Of a stretch of 64,000 nt of DNA, positions 1-11,310 are shown one piece after another. The notes beneath the pieces are model-generated. The model made no database searches. It was not told the origin of the DNA and saw only the letters and a list, made by a program, of their open reading frames with translations. Where the stretch lies: the NCBI GenBank assembly GCA_026419785.1, contig JAODTK010000078.1, forward strand, positions 1 through 64,000, given 5' to 3'. Made by a program: the position numbers and the translations under genes. The first letter of the stretch is position 1, and every line of letters starts with the position of its first letter. The stretch comes from Sclerodactyla briareus. Lineage: Eukaryota; Echinodermata; Holothuroidea; Dendrochirotida; Sclerodactylidae.

Positions 1-240
1 TTCCTGCGCAGGATTCTTCTATTACTTTCCTCCCCGGTTTAGTTATCAGTGTCTACCCCGAGATAACAGTCAAATTATTCCCCGACGTCGGTATTTGCGA
101 ACGTCAAAATCTACCCAAAATTGATCAATATTTCAGCAAGGAATCCTGGAAACATCTTCAATTTGTCTCCCGAGGCCGTAGCTTTTAGAGGGGACATGCC
201 CTGCTGAGCTGTTCCTGATTTCACTACTACAGAAATGTGT

Positions 241-675
241 TCATGAGCATGCCCTCCATTGACGGAGAACGGAAGGCGGCCTCGTTCCACAAATAGTTAC
301 GATTGACCTTACCCTTTCGTGGAACAGGACCCAGAACATGATACCCCATTGCATGGGAAGACGTCGTTTGTGTGGGTGAGATGCCCCCCATCCCAGATGT
401 GAACATACCCTATATGTCCGATCTGTGGCAAAATAATATCTGCTGCTGCTGCTGCTCCTGATTCGCCAACGAGGATCGTATCCTGACCTGTCTTTCAATA
501 GACATTCCATTTTGTTCGTTGCCTCTCTCTGGTCTGTATGTCTCCACTGGAAATTTTCCAGACCAGAACCTGTCCAGCTCTCCCTCGTACTTCTTCTTTC
601 TTTCTGAGAATTAAAGGTGATCAGGATCAGACGAGGAGGGGATAGGCTATACGTCCTTCCTGCAAAGTGAATCAT
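241..675 (-). mobile_element. Possible C-terminal tail of a decayed LINE ORF
   Basis: An open frame of 144 codons on the minus strand. Its middle part (RESWTGSGLENFQW, then a basic stretch, then YYFATDRTYRVCSHLGWGASHPHKRR) has the layout of the extreme C terminus of many LINE polyproteins: a short R..W....G...F motif followed by a degenerate zinc-finger-like C..C...H.R stretch. The cysteines are partly lost, so the finger would not bind zinc as it stands. No other RT motif was recognised next to it, so it would be a 3' fragment. A chance open frame is the alternative; an open frame of this length is expected a few times in 64 kb. Confidence 0.35.
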
Positions 676-1225
676 ACAGGTTTAGCTCGGATATTTAGGA
701 ATGTAAGATACCAAGATAACTCGGATTTGAGTAATTGTTCGTTGTTTGGGAGGCTGAAGCTCCCTCGTATATATTCCAGGGAAGATTGATTTATGATATA
801 CTTGCTAAGCAAAGAAGAACCCTACCCTCTATTCGAGGCAGAGTAAGTAAAGGTTGGAGAGACGGTGAAATGCACACTTTTCGTCAGCTGCGACGTTCCA
901 TCAAACGAATAATAAATTTAAAACCAATGCATTCATGGCAGCAGAGCCTTAATTTGAGGGGATGGGGAAGATATTTATTTTATTATTGCTGGATTAGGAT
1001 TTTTTTTAAGGGAGGAGGGAGTAGGGATTTTTTGGGAATTTAGAATTTTAGGATTGAGGGATTTTATTGAGTGGGGAATAAGATTTTTTAAAATTTGATC
1101 ACTACCTAGAATGGCAAAGAATGCAGCCGATTGCCTATACCCTTTTTGTCTGGCCATCTCTCGTGCGAGCGGAGCATGGGAAGGCAAAGGTGTCCATTTT
1201 TTAAAGTGTGGTTTTTTTTTCTAAA
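676..1225. other. No gene recognised; AT-rich with G-rich patches
   Basis: Holds a T/G-rich low-complexity patch (about 985-1095) of repeated GGGATTTT-like words. An open frame at 735-1043 (102 codons, plus strand) matches nothing I know and runs into that patch, so it is not called as a gene. Confidence 0.5.
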
Positions 1226-1296
1226 GTACGGGATTCGAACCTCGACCTCCCCGGTGGTGAGCCGACGGCTAAATCAACCTGAGCCATACTAATCGG
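1226..1296 (-). repeat. tRNA-derived SINE head or tRNA pseudogene
   Basis: Read on the minus strand this has both internal RNA polymerase III promoter boxes at tRNA spacing. The A box TGGCTCAGG is at 1286-1278 and a perfect B box GGTTCGAATCC is at 1241-1231. A D-stem GGCT/AGCC pairs and an anticodon stem of about four pairs closes a 7-base loop (CTCACCA) that would give a CAC (valine) anticodon. The acceptor stem and outer T-stem pairs are lost, so it is not a functional tRNA. An A-rich tract (the T run at about 1212-1220 on the plus strand) follows, as in a SINE. Confidence 0.55.
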
Positions 1297-1875
1297 TAAG
1301 TTAGGGCACGGAGAGTGAGTACCTCCGCATGATAGGGACAGGGTCATCACTAATTAAAATGTGAAGACTGTGAGAGAATACAGGATTTGAAGGATTCAGC
1401 TCATTCCTCATACTTCTCCTAGCTGAAGAGGATAAATAGAGAGCTTCAGTAAGTTGTTTATGCTGCACCAGGATAGAGTAAGTTTAAAATAAACTTTCCG
1501 AGATGTAAAATGTCAAAGAGGAATTGTGGATTTTATAGAATTTAGTGGCAGTTAGAGATTCGAGCCCTCTATTTTTCTCTCGTACGTTTAAGAGAGGAAA
1601 AAACAATAATCAATGTATGGTCAGGCGTGGGTGAATGGGTGATTGAGAGTGGAAGCTTACTGTGACCTACAAAGGTTTTCGCGTGTAATAGTGCGTGGAA
1701 AATGACTGATGGGTTTTGTGTCTATTAGTTTACAAAGCCTCACTATTTGACTCTCGAAGTATATCCTGTGTCGCGATACAAAGCTAAAAATGATTCCAAG
1801 AATAGACTAACTCGAAATATCTTTCAAGTAGCAAACTGACTCGGGTATATTCCAAGTAGCATTAGTTTACCTTAC
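1297..1875. other. No gene recognised; possible intron
   Basis: AT-rich with no recognised coding or repeat similarity. If the exon at 1876-1951 is real this lies in the intron downstream of it. Confidence 0.4.
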
Positions 1876-1951
1876 CTGTAGTAGTAGTATCCGACGCCAC
1901 CGGCAACGAATGCCACCATGAAGATAGGAATAATCGCGTACAGGCCATACT
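1876..1951 (-). CDS. Candidate internal exon encoding a single transmembrane segment
   Basis: On the minus strand a 76-base open segment is bounded by a good acceptor (TCTAATTGCAG just upstream, 1952 and above) and a good donor (GTAAGG at 1875-1870). It encodes about 24 complete codons, YGLYAIIPIFMVAFVAGG followed by VGYYYYR: a 17-20 residue hydrophobic helix followed by an aromatic and basic stop-transfer stretch, as in a type I or type III single-pass membrane protein. Codon phase is interrupted at both ends (two bases of a split codon at each), so neighbouring exons must supply the rest; I could not find them in the window. An AG at 1951-1950 leaves a 2-base ambiguity in the acceptor. The family is not recognised. 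The open frame continues upstream past the acceptor to 2084, but the residues there look random. Confidence 0.5.
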
Positions 1952-3346
1952 CTGCAATTAGACCATGCCAACAAGGTGTAATACAAAATATTTCATTATT
2001 ATGCATGGTCAAGAGATCTGAACTACTATGAATTACTAGAATACCAGACACTACAAGAGGGAAGTCTAAACCAGTAAGGGGCAATGAAAAGACGTTATCG
2101 CCGCATTACAGCCCTAAGAAGCCATCATAACAGCTGGGTGGTCACCCCCCCCCCCCCCCCCCTCCACGGCTCCTCAGCCGGGGATTCCTCCATCATCCAG
2201 TACATATGTATCTTTGGTACTCGACTTGTGAACGCAAAAGACGTCGACTATGCCTGCTGGGATACTATTTCTGTGACTCCGCTCTTAACGGTCATTGAAA
2301 ATAAACTTTTCAGGCTAAACAGAGGAAGTATCGAAACTTTCTAATCACGATAGGTTTACGCCGCTTAGAACGATTGATTTATACTCCGATGGCGGAGCTA
2401 TCGTATGGGGAACACAAACACTGTGCTGCTCCATTGCCTTCATGAATCAATTCAACCTGTGTTGATAGCTTACAAAAAATTCCGTCAGCCTGCCCTATTT
2501 CGATCATATAGCTTGTAGGTCTGGGTTATATTAGTACGTCACTTCCGTACATGCGCCCACCCCTCCCCCATTTTTTGAAGGACGCCACACTCCGAACCCA
2601 CCGAAGGTGATTATCGGTCATCTAACCCAAACCTGGTCGATTTTCATCACATTCAGGTCGGACGGTATCAAGTTGAACTGTTTAGTATCCATACGCAGAT
2701 GGGATAGGTCCGGCTGGGCTTCTCTCAGCAGAGACTAATATGGGAACATATCCCTGCAATGGCGGATTAAGTTCCATTTCATTACAACCGCAGAATCTTC
2801 CTCATAGACAAATCTCGACAGACTTATCTGTCATCCATGCATAGATCATGGATTTGGTAAAGTCTTCTTGTTTGATACTTTCCCAGAAATAATTCGATGG
2901 GTAAGTCAGCAAAGCAGGAGGATGAGTTTCGGATGAGGACATGGAGGTTTACTGGGTAACGTATGATAAAACGTTATATGGGGGAGTAGTCTTACGGGAC
3001 AAGTTTGCCGTCGAATCCGCCATACCGGCTTATCCCTCAAAAACTTGCCCTGTCAGCACGTCGCCAGTCAATTCGGATTATTCGGGAATTTGTCCCCCCC
3101 CCGTTTCAAACACCTGCCAGAATGAAAAACACATAGTTCGAATCTCCATTGCCCGATCATTTTTGGACAAGAAAAACAATAAGCAATCGCACAAAGGCAT
3201 TGTTTTCAAATGAGTACACAATTTCAGTTGAGCAGCAATTTTTCTCCACATTGTCCTGAGGAGAAAACTTCGTTGATGTCGTATGACACTTCATTAAAGT
3301 CATGTACGAGATTTTCTTTATTACTAAATGAACATTACAGGTCTTA
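1952..3346. other. No gene recognised
   Basis: Contains an 18-base C run (2145-2162). Open frames at 2084-2344 and 2941-3213 on the plus strand have no recognisable domains. If the exon at 1876-1951 is real, part of this is intron or upstream exon sequence of that gene. Confidence 0.4.
2145..2162. repeat. Poly-C tract (18 bases)
   Basis: An uninterrupted run of C, one of about eleven long G or C runs in the window. Confidence 0.95.
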
Positions 3347-3369
3347 CCCCCCCCCCCCCCCCCCCCCCC
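3347..3369. repeat. Poly-C tract (23 bases)
   Basis: An uninterrupted run of 23 C, equal longest in the window with the G run at 18469. Confidence 0.95.
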
Positions 3370-3654
3370 AGAACCTGAGACCACGAGATCGGTCCAGTGA
3401 TCAGCATATAAAGGAACAGCGAGTAGAGCTCCCTCAGTCATACGACGGAACGATTCATTTGAGACTCTTGATCAGGTATTAGACATTAACCAAAATAACA
3501 TAGTCGAATGAGGCTTGTTACATAGGATAGCCTGATCACTGCTCAAGATACAGTTATATGAGTTTTTCCTCCAAATCAACATGGGCGAATATTTCCATGA
3601 TTTTAGGAATAAACAGGGATCGATAATGTATGAGGTATATATCCGCTCGTTATC

Positions 3655-4930
3655 ACGGTAAGTGCATCAGGACATTCAAATCCGAAGTCATCTTCGTCCA
3701 ATTTAATCTGGTGTTGTCCCCGACGCGAGGGTTGCCGGATTTCACTTTACTCTGACAGAACCGCCTCACGCCATGTCTCCGTCTCGCTTGATTGGCTGCC
3801 TCCTCCTTCCCCAAGCCAACTTTCAGGTCTCCTCCTCCACCTGCCTCTCGCCAGGTCATCCTTGGCAGCCCGATCTCTTGCCCCGCTACTTGAAAAAAAC
3901 TGCTTTCCTCAGGGACCATGAATATTCATCTCTTCTTAGCAAATGCCCATACCATCTCACTCCATGTTGCCTTTGCCGTTGGTCGACTGCTCCTCCGAAC
4001 TAAGCATCTCCCTCAGATCCTCAATCCTACGCTGTGAGCTTTACGCCTGCACATCGCTCTACATTGCTCTCTCTGTCCTTCTCAAATAGCGTCTCACTTT
4101 CTCTTAGACACCTGTCTCCACTCCCATCGCATGAAGGTCTCACGGGAAAAACTCCGATACACTCTACCTATCACCTCCAAGGGAACCGTCTACCGTGGCA
4201 GCAAATCACCGCCCTCCCTGAACTTCATCCAACCAATCCTGGCTCTTGTAGTCACAGCCGATTCAAATCCACTTTCCGTTTCACCTGGCCCCCAGTAACA
4301 GAACTCTTCACTGTTTCCACCTACTCCCACAACTCCTCTGCTGCTACCACCATCTCAAACAAGCCCCGTTCGAATCTTCCACAAAAAGTCTCTCGCCAAA
4401 CGCTGGGGTCATCCTATCACTTTTTGCACATTGCATGAGTTTTCATAAGCTCTTCCACACACTCCACAGGGGTCTCCGTACTTATTAGTCCCTTCCTTTC
4501 TGGACTCCACTCAATTACCTTTGTCTTGCAGAGGTTAACCTTTAGCCCCTTTTTCAAACCCTCCTCCATCTCTCGCTCATAAGAACAGATAATTGCATAC
4601 AGGCATTTCACTCATGAGCCCTCTCTTGCATTCTCTTAATAACGGCAACCACGATTGCAAGCGAAGCGGAGACCGCACGATCCTGATGTACACCAACTCC
4701 GACCTCGAACTCCTCCGATAATGTGAGGCCAACCATGACCTTTGTTTCGCATTTATTACAGACTCACACTGCTGTCACCATTACCTCTGTGGTAGACCTT
4801 TCTTCTCGACCCGCCCAACTGCTTCACCCTCCGAGGGACCCTATCAAAAGCCCTGCTATAGGTCTACAAGCACATGATAGCTTCTCTCCTCAACACATAT
4901 TCCTATTGCCAACTCCTCAAGGATGAAAAC
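3655..4930 (-). mobile_element. Decayed LINE: reverse transcriptase core and C-terminal domain
   Basis: Read on the minus strand, reverse transcriptase motifs appear in the right order but in shifting frames: SRAFDRVPRR near 4860-4828 (the A/YDRVPRE motif), EEFEVGVGVHQ near 4715-4680 (the VGVHQGSxLSP motif), then a frame beginning LYAIICSYEREMEEG at about 4602 and GLKVNLCKTKVIEW ending near 4507 (thumb-side GLKVNxxKTKVM). Below 4440 a C-terminal region ends at about 3655 with basic residues and GNPRVGDNTRLNW. Stops and frameshifts occur throughout. The catalytic YADD is missing: sequence goes from LYA directly to II. Upstream parts (endonuclease) were not recognised. The type resembles LINEs common in cnidarian, arthropod and deuterostome genomes; the clade was not assigned. 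Confidence 0.75.
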
Positions 4931-6317
4931 ACATTTTATCAATGAAATATAAATGACAGTCCACAAAGCTCACCCATGGGTGTGCGTCATTCACTGCGGA
5001 TTATGTGAAAAGTAGAACGAAAAAAGGGGCCGCCTGCTTGTGGGTCACTTAACTCCATAGAAGCTCATTGCGAATAGTGGTTGCTAGTTACACAGAATGT
5101 GTAGATTTTGCTCAACAAGATGTGGAGTGCTGCAGAAACAAGCGATGTCACCCCCACCAGAATACTGAAAACCAAAACCTCTATTCTTCGGAATAAGTAA
5201 CACAGGATTTATAGTATTCTTAAGCTTTGCTGATGACAAACGAAATTGGGGTTTAGAAACACAATGGGCAATTCCTGAAAACACTGCACGTCCTTAGGGT
5301 TGTGTGTAAGCAGTGGTCTGTAATTACTGACCCGCGGCTGTTGTCGGCCGTGTGAGAGGCCATACGTACAGTGTACCGGCTTCCAGCCGGTCTCCGTCCG
5401 AACTGTGCGTGAGGATATTGATGATCCAGCTCAAACGTGAGTGCGTTCACCGTTGGGTCGATAAACCGTATTTTTTGCCCGATACCCTGTGGACAACATT
5501 TAGTTTCATGTGGTTATTTTTCCTTAACTCATTCCATTTCATTCATTTGTTTTAATCAAAGATACTCTATTCCATGCATATTAATATTACTACATGTTTA
5601 AAGTGTTCTAAAAAGCAGCAGTCATGTAAAACAAAGTTGGTGCAACATATGGATGATATATACCTACAGTCGGTTGATCTTTTTTCAGAGTGGATATTCG
5701 TGTTGCGACACCCTGCTGGGGGTCAGTCACTGTTTTCAAATATTTGACCCCCAGATAGACGTCTCTGATGGCAATTCATGGTTTGTTATTCTACACGCGG
5801 CAGCTTGTGTCAGTTCGACGGTTCGAGGCGTGTGTGCGTTATCCCCATACCACAGAAAACAAGAATAGCCATCAAAACCTTCCGTTGGCAAATTCATGGG
5901 TTATTCTTCTTCTTTTTTGCACTCGAGTGATTTTTAGTATTATTTCTACAGTCCTGGTGGTATTATTGGACCAAAGAATCTTGATATAATAATACATGGT
6001 TGGATTTAGGGTGCGATTCGAGACGTGATCGTGGTGAGTTTGCTCTTGTAGTAGTGTTGACATTTTCGGGGGGAGCGATGCGACTCGAAGGTCAATTAAA
6101 GCGAGTGCAGATTAGTCCGGTCCGAATATCTGCACCCCCTCACCCCTCCCCCGCCATTTCCCCCCCCCCCCATTCCGCCCCAGGATCCCGGAGATGCGGG
6201 AATTACTATTAACAGGTCAGATTTAGAGCGTTTTGGATTCCAGCGGTGGAGAGTGGGGAGAGTTGAGAATATTTTTTTTTATTATCTTCATTTTGTCTTA
6301 ACAACAGAGTGTGTTAA
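4931..6317. other. No gene recognised
   Basis: Includes a small hairpin CCGGCTTCCAGCCGG near 5378-5395 and a 12-base C run (6160-6171) in a C-rich patch (6131-6182). Open frames here are under 75 codons and carry no known motifs. Confidence 0.5.
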
Positions 6318-6790
6318 ATTAAGGAATAAACTGTACTGGGAGACTTTTACGGCGATACACAGTCGGTGGACTATGAATTTAGGTAAATAACGAACGTGGC
6401 GCAGCCGATATCGTTATTAAGCTAAATTCGGAATCGAAGTTATGAACCAGTGAAAGTCGACCGGCTGTGTTATCCTATTCATACAACCCACAAATCAGGA
6501 ATTACCCGACGATTAGATATATCTAGCATCTCTAGACTATAGCGGTGTCTCCTCTAAACAGTAAATAAGAAATAGGGTAACCTATTAGTTAGTTCGATCG
6601 AGGGAATTGCATGCGCACCATGCACAAAGATTGGCAGCGCGTTGCGTGCGTACTTCACGGCGGGAAGCAATAAAAAACCAAGCGTGCCGAACTGGAGGTC
6701 GGCGCGGTCCCGTGAACATGGCGTGCACAATGCAACGAGCGGAAGCGTCGTTTCGCCCGTTGTTTGTATTCAGTTGAGGCGGTACGCCCT
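6318..6790 (+). repeat. Dispersed repeat family A, copy 1
   Basis: Begins ATTAAGGAATAAACT and matches 30722-31125 in the same orientation over several hundred bases with gaps. Shared words include GGAGACTTTTAC near the left end and, near the right end, GCACAATGCAACG versus CACGATGCAATGCCC. On the minus strand both copies have an open frame of similar sequence (AWFFIASR here, AWFCIALR in copy 2). It is probably a DNA transposon or an unclassified repeat; no transposase domain was recognised. Confidence 0.6.
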
Positions 6791-6975
6791 TTGAAGCCGC
6801 GTATACTGGAAGCCGGATCTGCGCGGGTAAACATAAACTCCCAAGGTTCACGCAACCTCAATTTGTGTTTGGAAAGTACTGCGTTTAATTATGACCATAG
6901 AGCATTTAATTTAGAACTGAGGGAGGACTGTTCAATGTGCCCGGACCGGTATGGCGGCAATGTAGATTGAACAGA

Positions 6976-7815
6976 GCTTAGGCCTCCATGCCATGATGCG
7001 CGTCCAAAGAAAGTGCGCAATCTAGCAGTTATATTATACTCTATGCTTATGACCCAGCGAATCGCTGATGATATCTCTTGGGCAGCGACTGGAGAACATT
7101 ATTACAAGGACATCGAAGAGCGAGTGACTGAGAAACTGAAAAGGAGAAATCTAAAAATAATCAGCACGAAAACTGAGAAATTCTCAATCACAAGAAAATG
7201 GAATGAAACTTGGAAGAAATGTAAATATGCTGGAAGCTTGTTAGGACGGAAGAAGACATTCAACAGAAGACTTGGTATAACCAACAATGCTTTCAACACT
7301 TATCAACAATTTTCAAGAGCAGACCAATAAGTACAAGCAATCAAACTCCGATTTTCCGATTGCCTTATACAGAGTATTTTTTCTGTATAATTGATGAATT
7401 GGGGTACAAACGAAGAATCTTGAGCACAAAATTGGACACTTTCAGAGGAAGACTACTCCGCAATGTTCTCATCATCAGATGGACCACTAACAATTGGATA
7501 CCAACGACGAACTCTATGATGTACCAATCAAATCCCTTGGTCTTCCGTTTGTACGCACATAGAAGTTTGAGATTTTTTGGTCACCTCGCGAGACTCCAAG
7601 AGAAGCTCCAGCGAAATCGCTCTGAGAGAAGAATTGAGACATACTACTAAAGCCAGTTGGGAGAACCCTGTGACTAATTTGCTCGGAAAAATCAAATATC
7701 GCAATTCAAGGACATCAACATAACAGTTTCGAGGAAGCAGTAAACTTTGCGCAAGATCGTGATAACTGGCGGGATTGATCACTGAGCCATGTAGGATAGA
7801 CGAGACTCAACCTAC
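6976..7815 (+). mobile_element. LINE 3' fragment (type 2, copy 1)
   Basis: The frame at 7013-7330 has the reverse transcriptase active site and thumb: IADDISWA (YADD with Tyr changed to Ile), DIEERVTEKLKRRNLKI, STKTEKFSI and WKKCKYAGSLLG. A second frame at 7360-7650 carries the C-terminal region: KLDTFRGRLLRNVL, IRWTTNN and RRS LRFFGHLARL in order. After 7650 a third frame gives the basic tail and FAQDRD near 7748-7765. The 3' end is probably a short TACTAC-rich tail near 7801-7818. It is 5' truncated: nothing from the endonuclease or fingers is present. The same LINE type is present at 56330-57840. Confidence 0.8.
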
Positions 7816-8230
7816 TACTAACTACTACTCGACCCAGCGAATCGAGCAAGTACATTTGTGTTACTCTGACCCAGCTGCGTGGTATTCCAAAATGACCGAC
7901 AACTTGAACAAGTCTATAGTAGGATACTGACTGTGTGCTTGCAGAATAAAGACAGTTCGCGTGACTGGGTTGAGCCAATCAGCATGTAGTAATCCGTAAA
8001 AACACGGAGTAGGGTTGTACAATAGGCATTCGACATCGCAGTTGTATGCATTTCAATTGGCCGAGTATCGGGACGGGGGAGTGGGTAACAAAGGGCTGGG
8101 GGATGGTACAGCAAGTAGAGGCCTACCTCGCGAGAACAATGCGCCTTTCACAATATCGGGATTGGATGAAACAATGGAGCGATTATAGTAACTGGGAGAA
8201 GAGGCCAAAAGCGCTCATATAGGGTAGCGA
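7816..8230. other. No gene recognised
   Basis: No similarity noticed to other parts of the window. Short open frames only. Confidence 0.4.
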
Positions 8231-8490
8231 TTTGAAAATGTCCCCCACTCCCGCGATGACAACGCGATCACCCTCGAGTGCGTTAAAGTGTCGGACATCT
8301 ACGTATGTGCTACTCTACCGGGACAAATTGACGCAGAATTTCCCGGGACACGGACTGACACGCGGATACATTTTCGTGCGTTAAATGTGTGATCAACTAC
8401 GGTGTCTGTGTCTCTTTCGGCGGGGGACATTTTCAGGTGGGCGCGGTCTGAAGACAATGGAAAACTTCGCGTACTGCCTTTTACACACTT
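8231..8490 (+). repeat. Dispersed repeat family B, copy 1
   Basis: Matches 59880-60040 in the same orientation (shared GACACGGACTGACA and ATTTTCGT) and 56137-56300 in reverse orientation over about 165 bases. Inside it TGAAAATGTCCCC (8233-8245) is inverted at 8423-8435, so part of the repeat can fold back. The match to the 56-kb copy extends beyond the inverted arm, so the arms are not the outer ends. An uncharacterised MITE is the most likely identity. Confidence 0.65.
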
Positions 8491-10074
8491 GCGTTCAGCC
8501 CAGATTAGGGCCTGGGTTATTATAATAATGGAGAGAGGCAATGGGCGGCCTGTTGCTTGTAACATTTGAAGAGAGACAAATGTCCCCGTGCGAAGAACTC
8601 TGAACGGCAGCGAAAGCATTGGTGTCCTAAAATCTGTACCAGCAATTTTCAGTTTGGTTACTATAATTTCACCTTGTCCAGCGCGACATAGGCAACGTAG
8701 TACGTTGTAGTCATATGACCTTGTGTACTCAAGCGGTTCGACCAATCAAGAAAAGAGCTGCAGGATTAGATAAGATATGACGCTGGCAGGACATTTATCG
8801 GTAAGTCGAGGAGTTAAAAGGGCTCGGGGTTTGTTGAGGTCGAGACTCGGGGGATCCGGGGTAAGAAATATCATACGAACGCTTTTATACAATGAAATCA
8901 TCAACATTTTAGCTAAACTCCTGGCATCAGGTGGAACTCAAGTACAAAACCATATGGCGCCCGTCAATTTTCTGTCGCATCGATGACGAGTGGGACCTAC
9001 TATTTATACAAAAAGATGATCTTGCACGTATTAGTTGTTTTCCAAAATATATTAAGCCATGGAATGACGCGAAGGTTTCACCAATCCTCACGATGGAAAT
9101 TATGCTGAGAAGTTGGCGATGCTGGAAGGAAATAGCCACAGCCCCTCGGTAATTTCATGCTCTTACCGTCTAACTACCTATTCGGACATGAGAACATCCG
9201 ACGACTACGGTATCCCTATAAAGAGATTATCGTAGGAAATCATGTATTTGGACGATGTTGTATATGTTCGTTGTATATAATTTTTGTTCTGGTGCAATTT
9301 CGGGGAAGACGAGGAGGAAACATTATGAGCGATCAAAATTTTATGACCCTGCATTGTCTATTGAACGTTTTTAATATATAGGCTAGGCCTGTAGGTGCAC
9401 TGGCACAGACATTGTGAAAACGCCCGTTCATGTGGATATAAATGTCTTGAAAATTACCGAATCATGTGCCACGAGATCAACAATTGCTCGCTTATTTTGT
9501 GAAATCATTCTCCTAAGAGCCTCAGAGCACCGAGGGCGGAGTTTATAGGATACATAAATCATCGAAGGTGTGCTCAGAAGTTGCCAGATCTGGCTTGGTT
9601 CACAAGTAACAGCGCCTTTATATGGATACCCTAGGAACTAAATAAACGTTAACTAACTTACGATGGCGCTGTGGTAGATTTCTATCATGTTTGTTCGATT
9701 CTCAAAAACACACAACGCACAGAATCAGTCAGATCGTAAGAATCAGGGAAACAAGTAAGGAAATAATGAGCACACTGAGGCCTATTAATGCCGATAGGCA
9801 ATAGGCAGGGCCTACGTGAAATTGTGCAGTCCTGAACCTACACGAAATGCGTTCTTCTCCGATCCTGTGCTACTCATAGCAAACCCATAGTTTTCATATC
9901 AAGGAGAGGAAAAGTCGATGGATAAGCCGAAAAAATACTAAAATGAGCAAAATAATCCGTTAGGGAAATGGTCATTGAAGTAGGCCCAAGCAGGATGGCA
10001 ACCAATGCACTGAAAATTTGGTTGAATTCTGTCGGGAGTATTACTAAAAACAAGATAAAGAAAGTTTGAACACA
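8491..10074. other. No gene recognised
   Basis: Open frames below 80 codons only. Contains several TAGGCCT-type words (9380-9400, 9778-9812). No repeat partner seen inside the window. Confidence 0.4.
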
Positions 10075-10141
10075 TTTCGCACGCCTTTGTCCTGGCGCCG
10101 CACAAGTGTTGTAGCGCTCTATTAACTGCGCGACCCGGGTT
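10075..10141 (-). repeat. tRNA-like SINE head with intact A box
   Basis: On the minus strand GCGCAGTTAATAGAGCGC (10131-10114) is a near-canonical tRNA D-arm with a perfect GCGC/GCGC stem, equivalent to the usual A box TGGCGCAGTTGGTAGAGCGC. The B box expected about 40 bases downstream is degraded (GGACAAAGGCGTGCG). No tRNA cloverleaf can be completed, so this is a SINE head or tRNA fossil rather than a gene. Confidence 0.4.
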
Positions 10142-10599
10142 CGGTCGCGGGACTCTTTCCGCTTTCCTTTCATTATTTGACCGAACTGAACGCGCTCGTG
10201 AAGGGGATCTTTGTGACGTTTGCTTGAATTAGGTTCTGGCTCAAAAAAGTTTAAAATGGACGTCCCCAGTCTACATTCTGCCAGAATCTAGAATGATTCA
10301 AAAGCAAATATAACATCCGGTTATGCCTATGGGATGGAAGCAGCCACTGTGGAGATTTGAAGAGACATTGTTCATCTTAAATCGTATCTCGCGAATACGG
10401 TATTATTTAGACTGCCGTAGCTTATAGAGATATCAGGGAACTGCTTTGATTTTCGACGCGTGGTTTCTCAAGGGAAATACTATCGGAAGTTCCCGGCAAT
10501 GTATGGCCATAACGTTTAGATTTATTGGGACATAGAGGTAAAGCTGGCTAAATGTCCTAAATTTCTGCAAGGATCATCAATTTGCCTCATATGTGCTCG
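10142..10599. other. No gene recognised
   Basis: Nothing recognised apart from the tail of the hAT-like family copy that begins just downstream. Confidence 0.3.
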
Positions 10600-10958
10600 G
10601 GAAATCTTGAGAAAAATTGCGCGCTTCGTGGCGCACTGGTGGATAGAGTATGGCGCAGCAATTAATTCAACATTCTGGCTAGGGAGTTGAAGTTGGGGCA
10701 GCCCGCGGGCGGTATTATCGAGGTCCGACAAAATGTCCAACATTTTCCACCGATCAACCAAATTTGTGTTTCATAAAATGCCCATGTGTGAAGCTTGGAC
10801 ACGTGCAGCCTTAAACGCCAGGGGAAAATCCATTACCGGCCATCTGGGGGCTTGCACAATCTTGTACGCTCTGCGCCAAGCGATGGTGTCCGCTCCGCTA
10901 AGTAGTATACTTGCGTGGCCCCCTCGGGCCCCCATGTGCCTCTCCAGCGACGCCACTG
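10600..10958 (-). mobile_element. hAT-like CAG-end family, copy a
   Basis: Read on the minus strand from 10958 it starts CAGTGGCGTCGCTGG and aligns with the copies at 16036 (plus) and 33193 (minus). The shared block includes CTTAGCGGAGCG, GCAAGCCCCCAGATGGCCGG and GCTTCACACATGGGCATTTT. A GCGCC-ACGAAGCGCGC palindrome-like word (10634-10619) recurs in the 28184 element. Minus-strand open frames in it are shadows of a non-coding repeat. Confidence 0.6.
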
Positions 10959-11104
10959 CTCTAGCCCCCTCCCCCTCTTCCTGCACATCTCCACTAAAAA
11001 AAACATAGCTACGTCCCTAAAAGTCAAGTACCCGGAGAGCACTATTCGTTGCAATTGAGGTGACATTTCTCTCGAAACTTTCTTAAGGATTCGTGTTAAG
11101 CAAT

Positions 11105-11310
11105 CAGGGGCGTATTAGTAGATTTTGTTTTGAAGTGGGGGGGATGATTTGGATGGGATGATTTTTGGTAGATGACCTTGGGGGGGATTGATGTGGGGAG
11201 ATTTTGTAGATGATCCCGTAAGGCGGAGCGGCACCATTGGTTGGCGCGGGAGGGACAAAGAAAATTTTGCTTTTCACAACCTCCTAGACGCCCGGATGGA
11301 AACGCCATTG
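11105..11310 (+). mobile_element. hAT-like CAG-end family, copy b (partial)
   Basis: Starts CAGGGGCGTATTAG and, after a G-rich stretch, shares AGGCGGAGCGGCACC...GGTTGGCGCGG with the 16036 copy. The right part is lost. Confidence 0.5.

Noticed and set aside
1575..1590. GGCTCGAATCT-like word as a second tRNA B box (minus strand)
   Set aside because: No A box at the right distance.
4034..4438. 134-codon Ser/Pro/Thr-rich plus-strand frame
   Set aside because: Antisense of the decayed minus-strand LINE C-terminal region.
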